DNA of 64,000 bases from Ponticoccus alexandrii (GTDB lineage: Bacteria; Pseudomonadota; Alphaproteobacteria; Rhodobacterales; Rhodobacteraceae), in assembly GCF_016806125.1 (NCBI RefSeq), contig NZ_CP047166.1, forward strand, positions 868,001 to 932,000, in the 5' to 3' direction. The notes beneath the pieces were generated by a model, which did not search any database, was not told the DNA's origin, and saw nothing but the letters and a program-made list of their open reading frames with translations. The stretch's first letter is position 1; each line of letters starts with the position of its first letter. Shown in pieces: positions 18,097-26,529 of the stretch. Position numbers and translations under genes: made by a program.

Positions 18097-18774
18097 TCAG
18101 TCCTTGCCTTGCAGGCGGCGCCAGATCCAGGCGCCGGTCATGAGAAGCCAGACCGCGGCGAGGGAAAACCAGGTCACGGCATATTGCAGGTGGTCGTTCG
18201 GGATGCCCTCGGTCGAGACGGGCAGGGGGCTGATGCCCGCATCCGGCGGCGTGATGTCGCGGGCGACAACCAGCAGCGGTTCGGTCTTCAGCGCCTCGGC
18301 CATGGCGCCGATGTCGCGGGCGAACCAGGTGTTGTCAGCCTCGTCGTTCTCGGGGGTCGAATCGTTGCGGTCGTCGGGCCAGTGCAGGTTGCCGGTCAGG
18401 GTGACGGCGCCGCTGCGCCGGGGCGCGGATTTTTCGGCCACCGGGGTGAAGCCCCGGTCGAGCAGGATGGTCCGCCCGTCGTCGGTCGTGAAGGGCGAGA
18501 TCACCCGCCAGCCCGCGCCCTGCCGCTTGACCGAAACCAGCACGAAGAGCGCGCCGTCGCCGATGTGCCCGGTCAGGGTCACCGGCTGATAGCGCTGCGC
18601 TTCGGGGTCGACAAGCACCGGCAGCGGCTGCGGGTCGCCGTCGATGGTTGCGGTGATCTCTGCCAGCACGCCCAGCTTCCACGCCAACCGCTCCATCTGC
18701 CAGAAACCCAGCCACAGCAGCGCGGCAGCGCCGAGCAGGCCAATCAGCAGGGGGGCGGCAAGACGGTTCAACAC
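18097..18774 (-). CDS. SURF1-family cytochrome oxidase biogenesis protein
   Basis: A 225-residue inner-membrane protein with one N-terminal and one C-terminal membrane helix around a periplasmic domain, the SURF1 layout. Visible signatures are LGFWQMERLAWK near residue 22, PVTLTGHIGD, and the end HLQYAVTWFSLAAVWLLM. SURF1 helps insert heme a into subunit I of the aa3 oxidase. It follows the ctaC-ctaE operon across a strong terminator, so it may have its own promoter in the 113-bp gap. Confidence 0.92.
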   Translation of the reverse strand: MLNRLAAPLLIGLLGAAALLWLGFWQMERLAWKLGVLAEITATIDGDPQPLPVLVDPEAQRYQPVTLTGHIGDGALFVLVSVKRQGAGWRVISPFTTDDGRTILLDRGFTPVAEKSAPRRSGAVTLTGNLHWPDDRNDSTPENDEADNTWFARDIGAMAEALKTEPLLVVARDITPPDAGISPLPVSTEGIPNDHLQYAVTWFSLAAVWLLMTGAWIWRRLQGKD

Positions 18775-18812
18775 GGGTGGCCTCGGTCTTGGTCAGGGGC
18801 AGCGGCACGAAA

Positions 18813-18838
18813 AAGGCGCGCCCGATGGGGCGCGCCTT
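18813..18838 (-). terminator. Rho-independent terminator of the ctaC-ctaE operon
   Basis: Perfect 10-bp stem (AAGGCGCGCC/GGCGCGCCTT) with a 6-base loop, followed on the minus strand by TTTTT. It lies 50 bp behind the ctaE stop codon and ahead of surf1. Confidence 0.85.
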
Positions 18839-18887
18839 GGTTTATCGTAGCAGGGTGCGGGTGCAAGCCCTGTCTGTATCGGGTCCG

Positions 18888-19694
18888 TCAGGCGCCCCAG
18901 ATGTAGATCGAGGCGAAGAGGAACAGCCAGACCACGTCCACGAAGTGCCAGTACCAGGCCGCCGCCTCGAACCCGAGGTGGTTTTCCGGGGTGAAGTGAC
19001 CGCGCATGGTCCGCAGCAGGCAGATGAACAGGAAGATCGTGCCGATGATCACGTGGAACCCGTGAAAGCCCGTCGCCATGAAGAAGTTGGCGCCATAGAT
19101 GTTGCCCGAGAAACCGAAGGCCGCGTGGCTGTACTCATAGGCCTGGAAGAGCGAGAAGATCAGGCCGAGGATGATCGCGATGGACAGGCCGGACACGATG
19201 TCCTTGCGGTTGTTCTCATGCACCAGCGCGTGGTGCGCCCAGGTGGCGGCGGCACCCGAGCACAGCAGGATCAGCGTGTTGATCAGCGGCAGGTGGAAGG
19301 GGTCGAAGGTCTCGATCCCGGCGGGCGGCCAGGGGCCGTCGATGGCGGGCGAGTTTCCATTCGGATCCATCGGGTACAGCGCGTGTTTGAAGAAACTCCA
19401 GAACCACGCGAAGAAGAACATCACTTCGGACATGATGAAGAGGATGAAGCCGTAGCGCAGGCCGATCAGCACGACCGGCGTGTGGTCGCCCACCTGGTTC
19501 TCGGCGACGGTTTCCGACCACCAGCCGAACATAACGTAAAGCACGCCGACGAGGCCGATCAGGAAGGCCCAGGGTCCGTGATCGTGCATCCACAGGGCAG
19601 CGCCGAACAACATGACGAACCCCGCGACGGACCCGGCCAGCGGCCAGATGGAGGGGCTCAGGATGTGGTAGTCGTGATTTTTTGCATGCGCCAT
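18888..19694 (-). CDS. ctaE: Cytochrome c oxidase subunit III
   Basis: A 268-residue polytopic membrane protein (seven predicted helices) of the aa3-type oxidase. Typical stretches are [30 protein letters not shown] and the C-terminal [18 protein letters not shown]. It comes after ctaG in the operon; subunit I (ctaD) is not in this window, as is usual in Rhodobacteraceae. Confidence 0.97.
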   Translation of the reverse strand: MAHAKNHDYHILSPSIWPLAGSVAGFVMLFGAALWMHDHGPWAFLIGLVGVLYVMFGWWSETVAENQVGDHTPVVLIGLRYGFILFIMSEVMFFFAWFWSFFKHALYPMDPNGNSPAIDGPWPPAGIETFDPFHLPLINTLILLCSGAAATWAHHALVHENNRKDIVSGLSIAIILGLIFSLFQAYEYSHAAFGFSGNIYGANFFMATGFHGFHVIIGTIFLFICLLRTMRGHFTPENHLGFEAAAWYWHFVDVVWLFLFASIYIWGA

Positions 19695-19703
19695 GGCGTT
19701 CCC

Positions 19704-20321
19704 TCAGTTCAGGCGTTCGTTGTCGGATGCTTTTGCATCGTTTTCGGTGTCGGTGCCAAGCGCACCAAGGTCGAGGGCGGCCTGCGTCTGTTCGGGCAGG
19801 TCGATCTCGTAGAAGGTGTAGGACAGCGTGATGTGCTTGGTGTACTTCGCGTCCCGGTCGGTGACGATCTCGGGGTCGACGAAGAAGCTGACGGGCATCT
19901 GAACCCGCTCACCCGGCATCAGCACCTGCTCGGTGAAGCAGAAACACTCGATCTTGTTGAAGAAACCGCCCGCCTCGTAGGGGGCGACGTTGTAGCTGGC
20001 CTGACCGGCGATCGGGCGGTCGGTGGGATTGTAGGCCTCGTAGAAGGCAAGGCCCTCTTCCCCGATCCGCACCGTCATCTCGGTCTGCATGGGTTTGAAT
20101 TCCCACGCCATGTTGCGGTCCTTCGAGGCGTCGAACTTGACCTTGATGGTCTTCTCCAGGATCTCGCCGGTGGTTCCCTCGGCGACGGCAGTGGTGCCGC
20201 CGAAGCCTGTGACGCGGCAGAACCAGTCGTAGAAGGGCACGGAGGCCCATGCCAGCGCGCCCATGGTCACGACCACGCCCACCGTCTGAAGAACTGTCTT
20301 CGTCTTGCCGTCAATTGCCAT
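19704..20321 (-). CDS. ctaG: CtaG/Cox11, copper chaperone for cytochrome oxidase
   Basis: A 205-residue protein that delivers copper to the CuB site of subunit I. It has one N-terminal membrane helix, a periplasmic Ig-like domain and the copper-binding pair in KIECFCFTEQ, followed by the conserved PVSFFVDPEI. The start overlaps the end of the small upstream gene by 11 bp, which supports co-translation. Confidence 0.96.
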   Translation of the reverse strand: MAIDGKTKTVLQTVGVVVTMGALAWASVPFYDWFCRVTGFGGTTAVAEGTTGEILEKTIKVKFDASKDRNMAWEFKPMQTEMTVRIGEEGLAFYEAYNPTDRPIAGQASYNVAPYEAGGFFNKIECFCFTEQVLMPGERVQMPVSFFVDPEIVTDRDAKYTKHITLSYTFYEIDLPEQTQAALDLGALGTDTENDAKASDNERLN

Positions 20322-20484
20322 CTTGGACCTCCGTTTCCGGTCGCACCTGATAGTCGCCGCCGCCGACCTTGACGATGGTCAGCCCGAAGATCAGCGCGAT
20401 AAAGGCCGCGAGCACGAGGCCCACGCCCATGTTGCGCCCCTTCCGGCGGCGGTGAAGCTCGTGTTCCTTGACAAGACCCGCCAT
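20311..20484 (-). CDS. Small single-helix membrane protein of the oxidase operon (57 residues)
   Basis: A basic N-terminus (MAGLVKEHELHRRRKGRN) is followed by one membrane helix (MGVGLVLAAFIALIFGLTIV) and a short soluble tail. Its ATG overlaps the ctaB stop (TAATG) and its end overlaps ctaG, so it is part of the operon. Small ORFs sit at this place in Paracoccus and other Rhodobacteraceae oxidase operons; the layout suggests an assembly factor such as CoxF-like proteins. Function is inference. Confidence 0.8.
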   Translation of the reverse strand: MAGLVKEHELHRRRKGRNMGVGLVLAAFIALIFGLTIVKVGGGDYQVRPETEVQDGN

Positions 20485-21416
20485 TACCACGCCCCCATGC
20501 GGTCGAGGCCCGCTTCGACGAGGATCGCGCCGAAATGGGCAAAGAGGTAGAGCAGGGAGAGCTTGAAGAAGCTGCGTTCGACCTTGAAGTTGTCGGCCTC
20601 GCAGGCAACCTCGTCCCGGCGCCAGATCTGCCATGCACCGCGCAGGAAAAGCGCGTTCAGCACCAGCGCGGTGGCAATGTAGATCGGTCCGCCGACCTGC
20701 GTGAAACCGAGGCCCACAGCGAATGCGGCCAGAAGAACGGTGTAGCCGAGGATATGTGCGCGGGTCGCCGGCCGGCCGTGGGTCACGGTCAGCATGGGCA
20801 CCTTTGCGACGTCGTAGTCCGAGCGCATGAACAGCGCCAGCGCCCAGAAGTGCGGCGGGGTCCACAGGAAGGTCAGGCAGAACATCAGCACCGAGGCGGT
20901 CGAGATGTCGCCGGTGGCAGCGGCCCAGCCAATCATCGGGGGGAAGGCCCCGGCGGCGCCGCCGATCACGATGTTCTGCGGCGTCGCGCGCTTCAGCCAC
21001 ATCGTGTAGATGACCACGTAGAAGAAAATGGTGAAGGCCAGCAGCCCGGCGGCCAGCCAGTTCGTGGCCAGGCCGAGGAACACGCAGGCGAAGACCGACA
21101 GGGTCAGGCCGATGGCCAGCGCCTCTTCGCGCGACACGCGGCCTGCGGGGATCGGGCGCTTGGCGGTGCGTTTCATCACCGCGTCGATGTCGGCGTCATA
21201 CCACATGTTCAGCGCGCCCGAGGCGCCGCCGCCCACGGCGATGAAGAGAATGGCGCAGAAGCCCACGAAGGGATGCACGGCGACCGGTGCCGCCAGCAGG
21301 CCGACGAAGGCGGTAAAGACCACAAGCGTCATGACGCGCGGCTTGAGCAGGGCGAAGTAATCGCCGAATTCCGCTTCGTTTTCCCGAAGCTGGCTGTCGA
21401 AGCTTGCGTCGCTCAT
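20484..21416 (-). CDS. ctaB: Protoheme IX farnesyltransferase (heme O synthase)
   Basis: A 310-residue UbiA-family membrane enzyme that adds farnesyl to heme b, giving heme O on the way to heme A. The first Asp-rich motif is NMWYDADIDAVMKRT, followed by KRPIPAGRVS; the second conserved region is FLWTPPHFWALALFMRSDYD. The ATG at 21416 has a good RBS (CAGGAGAGA); the 12 codons upstream are unlikely. It lies between ctaC and the small membrane gene. Confidence 0.96.
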   Translation of the reverse strand: MSDASFDSQLRENEAEFGDYFALLKPRVMTLVVFTAFVGLLAAPVAVHPFVGFCAILFIAVGGGASGALNMWYDADIDAVMKRTAKRPIPAGRVSREEALAIGLTLSVFACVFLGLATNWLAAGLLAFTIFFYVVIYTMWLKRATPQNIVIGGAAGAFPPMIGWAAATGDISTASVLMFCLTFLWTPPHFWALALFMRSDYDVAKVPMLTVTHGRPATRAHILGYTVLLAAFAVGLGFTQVGGPIYIATALVLNALFLRGAWQIWRRDEVACEADNFKVERSFFKLSLLYLFAHFGAILVEAGLDRMGAW

Positions 21417-21507
21417 GGTCTCTCCTGTGAACGGGGCGGGCCCGATGCCCACCCGTCCCGTCGTTCAGATGTCGGGGCAGGGCGGGTTTTCAACCCGCCG
21501 CGCCGCT

Positions 21508-22383
21508 TCAGTTCGTCAGGATCGTGCGGATATCGACCGGCCAGCCGTCTTCCTTGGAGGCCGCGAGCCAGGCGTCATAGGCCTCGGGGCTGACGACCTG
21601 CACGGTGATCGGCATGTAGGCGTGGGCGATGCCGCAGAGTTCCGAGCACTGGCCGAAGTAGACGCCTTCACGCTCGGGCGTGAAGTGCAGCTCGGCAAGG
21701 CGGCCGGGGACGGCGTCCTGTTTCACGCCGAAGGCCGGGATGGTCCAGGAGTGGATCACGTCGGCGCCGGTGACCTGCATCACCACGGTCGCGCCCACGG
21801 GCACCACGACGGCGGTGTCGGTGGCCAGCAGGAAATCTTCATCCGCGTAGCCGGCTTCCTGAAGCATATCCGAGACTTCCGGCGACATGCGGTTCTCGCC
21901 ACCGGTGGCGGGCGAGCCGATCATGTAGCTTTCGAAGGCCAGGTCCTCACCGACGTATTCGTAGCCCCAGTACCACTGGTAGCCGGTCACCTTGATGGTG
22001 ATGTCGCCCTCGGGGATCTCCTGCTGCTTGAACAGCACCGGCAGCGAGAAGGCGCCGATGAAGACGAGGATGACGATCGGGCCGAGGGTCCAGGCGATCT
22101 CGATCGGGGTGTTGTGGGTGAAGGAACTGGGGGTCGGGTTCGACCGGGCGTTGAAGCGCACCACGCACCATGCGAGCAGGCCCACCACAAACAGCGAGAT
22201 GATGGTGATGATCACCAGGATCATGCCGTCGAGCCACTGCAGGTCACGGGCCAGTTCGGTTGCAGCGGGCTGGAAACCCAGTCCGCCGGCGTGGGGCTTG
22301 CCCACCACGTCGAGGTCCTGCGCCAGGGCCGGCGCGGCGAAGAAGGCGGCGGCAAGGCCCGTCAGCATCGTCTTGAGTTGCAT
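21508..22383 (-). CDS. ctaC: Cytochrome c oxidase subunit II
   Basis: A 291-residue subunit with a cleavable signal peptide (ending FFAAPALAQ), two membrane helices and a periplasmic cupredoxin domain. All CuA ligands are visible: His in [11 protein letters not shown], and the [12 protein letters not shown] loop with two Cys, Glu, His and Met. It is the first gene of the operon; a promoter must lie in the 176 bp shared with tldD. Confidence 0.97.
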   Translation of the reverse strand: MQLKTMLTGLAAAFFAAPALAQDLDVVGKPHAGGLGFQPAATELARDLQWLDGMILVIITIISLFVVGLLAWCVVRFNARSNPTPSSFTHNTPIEIAWTLGPIVILVFIGAFSLPVLFKQQEIPEGDITIKVTGYQWYWGYEYVGEDLAFESYMIGSPATGGENRMSPEVSDMLQEAGYADEDFLLATDTAVVVPVGATVVMQVTGADVIHSWTIPAFGVKQDAVPGRLAELHFTPEREGVYFGQCSELCGIAHAYMPITVQVVSPEAYDAWLAASKEDGWPVDIRTILTN

Positions 22384-22533
22384 GGTCTACCCTGATCTAG
22401 CGTCATCGGTGATGGAATGGCTTTCGCGCGCCACGGAATCGCGGCCCGGTCCTCCCATTGCGTTCTGCGGTGCTTAAAACCATATTCCGGGGGTACGATA
22501 AAGCAGTACTCTTGCGGCAAAGCGCCGCTTTTT

Positions 22534-22547
22534 TTGATCCAGATCAA
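22534..22547. promoter_or_regulatory. Perfect FNR/FnrL-type box between ctaC and tldD
   Basis: TTGATCCAGATCAA is an exact match to the TTGAT-N4-ATCAA consensus bound by FNR-family regulators, including FnrL of Rhodobacter. It ends 12 bp before the tldD ATG and about 150 bp upstream of the ctaC start. In this place it could repress tldD or act from a distance on the oxidase operon under low oxygen. Confidence 0.65.
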
Positions 22548-22559
22548 GCCGAGGACCCC

Positions 22560-23981
22560 ATGAGCGACGCCCCCTTCCGCCCGTTCGAGACCCATCTGGA
22601 CCAGGGCCGCGCCTCTGCCATCCTGCGCGAAACCCTTGCGGGGGCTGAGGATGGCGAGCTTTTCCTTGAACGCCGCCGGTCCGAGTCGCTGGTTCTGGAC
22701 GACGGTCGGGTGAAGACCGCCAGCTATGACGCCGCCGAGGGTTTCGGCCTGCGCGCGGTGAACGGCGAGGTCGCGGGCTACGCCCATTCGACCGAGATTT
22801 CCGAAAGCGCGCTGAAACGGGCGGCGCAGACGGCGCGGCTTGCGGTCGGGGAGGGCGGCGGCGTCATGGCACCCCCGCCTGCGGGCACGAACCGCACGCT
22901 TTATACAGATGCCGACCCGATCGCGGGGGCGTCCTTCCCGGTCAAGATCGACACGCTGAAAGAGATCGACGCTTTTGCGCGCGGTCTCGATTCGCGCGTC
23001 GTGCAGGTGACGGCGACGATCGCGGCCTCCCTGCAGGAGGTGGCCATCCTGCGCCCTGAGGGCGGGCTGGTCACGGATGTGCGCCCGATGACGCGGGTCA
23101 ATGTCTCCGTCATCGTCGAAGAGAACGGCCGCCGCGAAGCCGGCACCGCCGGGGGCGGCGGGCGCGTCACGCTGGAGGGCCTGCTGGAGCCGCAGGACTG
23201 GCAATCCAAAGCGCGCGAGGCGTTGCGGATCGCGCTGGTGAACCTGCGTGCAGAACCCGCGCCCGCCGGTGTCATGGACATCGTGCTTGGCCCCGGCTGG
23301 CCCGGCATCCTGCTGCACGAGGCCATCGGCCACGGGCTGGAGGGCGACGCCAACCGCAAGGGCGCGTCGACCTTCGCGGGGCTGATGGGCCAGCAGATCG
23401 CCGCCAAGGGTGTGACGGTGCTGGACGACGGCACCATCCCCGACCGGCGCGGCTCTATCACCGTGGACGACGAGGGCACGCCCTCGGGCAAGAACGTGCT
23501 GATCGAGGACGGGCGGCTGGTGGGCTTCATGCAGGACCGTCAGAACGCCCGGCTGATGGGTGTGGCGCCCACCGGCAACGGGCGGCGCCAGAGCTATGCG
23601 CATATCCCGATGCCGCGCATGACCAACACCTACATGCTGGGCGGCGATTCGGACCCGGCGGACATCGTGGCCGACCTCAAGGACGGCATCTATGCCGTGG
23701 GCTTCGGCGGCGGTCAGGTGGACACCACGAGCGGCAAGTTCGTGTTCTCCTGCACAGAGGCCTACCGCGTGAAGGACGGCAAGGTCGGCGCGCCGGTCAA
23801 GGGCGCCACCCTGATCGGCGACGGCGCCACGGCGCTGCAGCAGATCCGGGCGCTCGGCAACGACATGGCGCTCGACCCGGGCATGGGCAACTGCGGCAAG
23901 CAGGGGCAATGGGTCCCGGTGGGCGTGGGCCAGCCCACGGTCATGATCGGCGGACTGACGGTGGGTGGCTCTGGCGTCTGA
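22560..23981 (+). CDS. tldD: TldD metalloprotease
   Basis: A 473-residue member of the TldD/PmbA family. TldD and TldE form a protease that trims peptides such as microcins and the CcdA antitoxin. The zinc site HEAIGHGLEGD is intact at about residues 257-267, and the C-terminal GNDMALDPGMGNCGKQGQ is characteristic. Its partner tldE is not next door, as is common. The ATG at 22560 follows the GAGGACCCC leader; the frame is open upstream but contains the FNR box. Confidence 0.95.
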   Translation: MSDAPFRPFETHLDQGRASAILRETLAGAEDGELFLERRRSESLVLDDGRVKTASYDAAEGFGLRAVNGEVAGYAHSTEISESALKRAAQTARLAVGEGGGVMAPPPAGTNRTLYTDADPIAGASFPVKIDTLKEIDAFARGLDSRVVQVTATIAASLQEVAILRPEGGLVTDVRPMTRVNVSVIVEENGRREAGTAGGGGRVTLEGLLEPQDWQSKAREALRIALVNLRAEPAPAGVMDIVLGPGWPGILLHEAIGHGLEGDANRKGASTFAGLMGQQIAAKGVTVLDDGTIPDRRGSITVDDEGTPSGKNVLIEDGRLVGFMQDRQNARLMGVAPTGNGRRQSYAHIPMPRMTNTYMLGGDSDPADIVADLKDGIYAVGFGGGQVDTTSGKFVFSCTEAYRVKDGKVGAPVKGATLIGDGATALQQIRALGNDMALDPGMGNCGKQGQWVPVGVGQPTVMIGGLTVGGSGV

Positions 23982-24489
23982 TCAACCCTTGCCGTCCGCG
24001 CGGCCAATAGGCTGGCGCAGCCCGGTTCTGGGTGTGCGCGGGGCCGGATTTCTGCGACCCCTGCTGGCGGCGGGGCTGTTGCTGCCCGCGCTGCTCTCTT
24101 GGGCGCTGTTATTCTTGGCCTGACCGCCCGGGCTGCTGGACAGCCGGGGCCTGCGCTACGAGATCCTGTTCGTCCTCTCCGCGCTTGTCGGCGCCCCCCT
24201 CGTCGGCTTCTTTTTGATGCCGCTTCTCTGGGCTGCGGCGCTTGCGCTTTTGGCGCGGGGCTGGGCGGGTCTGTTGTCGATTATGACCGCGGGGCTGCTT
24301 ATCGGGCTTCCGGTGATCCATTGGGCCCTGAACGGTGACCTGACGACAGAGGCGCCCTCGGCGCTGCCGCGCCTCGCGCTGACCATCGCGGTGCAGTGCG
24401 GCCTGTGCTGGGCCGTTTTGTGGAGCTTCCCGGGGGCGAGCGTGGCGAAAACTCCGGGTGTCGTCACGCCGCCTGTGTCGCGACGCTAA
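23965..24489 (+). pseudogene. Small membrane protein gene interrupted by an in-frame TGA
   Basis: A frame from GTG 23965 (overlapping the tldD stop) to 24489 reads as 174 codons with one TGA at 24121-24123. Both halves look like one membrane protein: before the stop GFLRPLLAAGLLLPALLS and after it YEILFVLSALVGAPLVGFF, LMPLLWAAALALLARGW and two more hydrophobic stretches. A TGG (Trp) at the stop would restore a protein of about 174 residues with five helices. Downstream translation could restart at TTG/ATG 24214-24217. I do not recognise the family. Either decay, or a single-base sequence error. Confidence 0.5.
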
Positions 24490-24601
24490 CCCTGCGTTGT
24501 TGAATATTTATAAATATCAGCCGCTTGTCCGTTTGTGTTGAACTTTCTCCCCGGCGTTTACCACTGATTAACCAAATGCGCGCTAGAGCTATGCCTGCAA
24601 G

Positions 24602-25771
24602 ATGACGGGGACAGGGATGCGCGACGAACGTTACTCTTCCATTCACCCCCCACTCCCACCCACCACGGAAGACGATCGTGTGGCCTGGCTCCGTCTCTTG
24701 CGCTCTCGTCGGGTGGGGCCGACGACCTTCTGGAAGCTGATGGCGGATCACGGCACGGCGCAGCGCTCGCTTGAGGCGCTGCCCGAGGTTGCCCGCGCCG
24801 CCGGGGTCGATGGCTATAGCCTGTGCCCCGAGGGCGTCGTTCTGGCAGAGATGAAGGCAGCGCGGATGGCCGGGGCGCGGATGATCTGCCGGGGCGACGG
24901 GGCCTATCCCCCGCCGCTGGCCGCGCTGCCCGACGCGCCGCCGCTGCTGTGGGCGATTGGCAGCCCGGATGTCCTGTCGCGACCGATGGTGGCGGTGGTG
25001 GGCGCGCGCAATGCCTCGTCGCTTGGGGTGCGGATGGCGCGCAGCCTGGCCGGGGACCTAGGAGCGGCTGGTTATGTCGTTGTTTCGGGACTGGCGCGCG
25101 GGATCGATGCAGCGGCCCATGGCGCGGCGTTGGCCAGCGGGACGGTTGCGGTGCTGGCCGGTGGAGTCGACGTGGTCTACCCCCCGGAGAACGCACGCCT
25201 GTCGGACGAGATCGTGGCGAAGGGCGGGCTGCGGCTGTCGGAACAGCCGATGCGCATACAGCCCGTGGTACGGCACTTTCCGGTGCGCAACCGGATCATT
25301 TCCGGCATGACCTCGGGCGTCGTGGTGGTCGAGGCGGCGGCCAAGTCCGGCAGCCTGATCACCGCCCGCAACGCGCTGGATCAGGGGCGCGAGGTCATGG
25401 CGGTCCCGGGCCATCCGCTGGACGGGAGGGCGGGGGGCTGCAACATCCTGATCCGCGACGGCGCGAAACTGGTGCGCAGCGCCGAGGACATCATCGAGCA
25501 ACTGCCGCCCTCGCCAGAGCCGTCGGGGCAGGGGGCGCTGCCCCTTGAGGCGCCACCCGAGCCGCCGAAGGACCGGCGCACGCTGCAGCAGGCGGCGGCG
25601 CTGCACCAGCAGATCCTTGACCGGCTGGGTCCTTCCCCGGTCTCGGAGGACCAGCTGATCCGCGACCTCGGCTCGGCGGCAAAGGCGGTCAGCCCGGCGT
25701 TGACCGACCTGGAACTGGAGGGACGGGTGCAGCGCCAGCCGGGCGGGATGCTGGCGCTGGTGCCCCGATAG
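24602..25771 (+). CDS. dprA: DNA-processing protein DprA
   Basis: A 389-residue protein that loads RecA onto incoming single-stranded DNA in transformation. The Rossmann-like DNA_processg_A domain has MVAVVGARNASSLGVRMARS, VVSGLARGIDAAAHGAAL and the VVVEAAAKSGSLITA and EVMAVPGHPLDGRAGGCN signatures. A winged-helix C-terminal domain (about 325-389; GPSPVSEDQLIRDLG) matches the DprA DML1 module. It is upstream of topA, with a broken minus-strand gene between; dprA and topA are neighbours in many alphaproteobacteria. Confidence 0.95.
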   Translation: MTGTGMRDERYSSIHPPLPPTTEDDRVAWLRLLRSRRVGPTTFWKLMADHGTAQRSLEALPEVARAAGVDGYSLCPEGVVLAEMKAARMAGARMICRGDGAYPPPLAALPDAPPLLWAIGSPDVLSRPMVAVVGARNASSLGVRMARSLAGDLGAAGYVVVSGLARGIDAAAHGAALASGTVAVLAGGVDVVYPPENARLSDEIVAKGGLRLSEQPMRIQPVVRHFPVRNRIISGMTSGVVVVEAAAKSGSLITARNALDQGREVMAVPGHPLDGRAGGCNILIRDGAKLVRSAEDIIEQLPPSPEPSGQGALPLEAPPEPPKDRRTLQQAAALHQQILDRLGPSPVSEDQLIRDLGSAAKAVSPALTDLELEGRVQRQPGGMLALVPR

Positions 25772-25944
25772 GATCGGCGGCGCCCGTGGCGAAGAGAAGA
25801 AGGTAATTGGAACAAGAAGAAGCACAGGATCGCGCGCGCGAGCTTTTTTGCACGACAGGCAGGCAGTCGGTGGGGTCTGACGGGTAAGCGCCACGGACGG
25901 GTTGGCAGGGGGGGGCACAGGACCCGGCCCCGGCGCTGTGCGCT

Positions 25945-26372
25945 TCAGCAGAACTTTGGCAAGACGTTTCCCCGGAGCGGGCAGAAGTCCGGGTGTGACC
26001 ACCAGACATCCGTTGCGCCCATCTCTTTGAAGACGATGACCCAGGTGTCGCCTGATCGCTGGTATAGCACCTGTGTCGTCACCCGTTTCATGCGAAGGGG
26101 GTTTCTCACGCCCAGTCGCGGCCCGGGCTCGTCTTCGGGCCGACCGCTGATCCGTCGGAGCGCAGTAGGTGCGGCAAGCCATAGGCAACCGCGCCGTCGA
26201 CCCGCAATTCGTTGACCCGAAAGACCAGCGGCGCGCCCAGAATCCACTCGGCGTGGGGCCGGATCACGTCCATCAGGGTCGCGTGGTCCGGGCTGCCGGG
26301 GGCGGCTGTTTCCCAGGCGCCGAGCGCCGCGGGAAGGGCCGCGAAAGTCAGGCAAAGAAGGGTGTTGCGCAT
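25945..26372 (-). pseudogene. Small secreted protein gene split by a frameshift
   Basis: From the ATG at 26372 a signal peptide (RNTLLCLTFAALPAALGA) leads into a domain with VIRPHAEWILGAPLVFRVNE, then the frame ends after 88 codons at 26106. The continuation lies in another frame: MKRVTTQVLYQRSGDTWVIV, then GATDVWWSHPDFC and VLPKFC, stopping at 25945. In my recollection, intact Rhodobacteraceae homologues have both parts in one protein of about 140 residues, so a one-base shift near 26110-26160 has split it. Function of the family is unknown to me. Confidence 0.6.
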
Positions 26373-26529
26373 GATCCTCTCCTTGGGCATCCGGTGGCGG
26401 GACCGGGCCTTTGCAGGGCGCGGCATGGACGCTCGCCTTGACGATTGCCCCTTGCACCCTGCATCTTGCGCCGCCATATCCCGCCCCGTCAAAGGCATTT
26501 GACCCAAGAGATAAAGGGAGCAGTACCCG

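Noticed and set aside
24121-24123. Selenocysteine at the in-frame TGA
   Set aside because: No SECIS-like hairpin follows and the context is a membrane helix; decay, restart or error is simpler.
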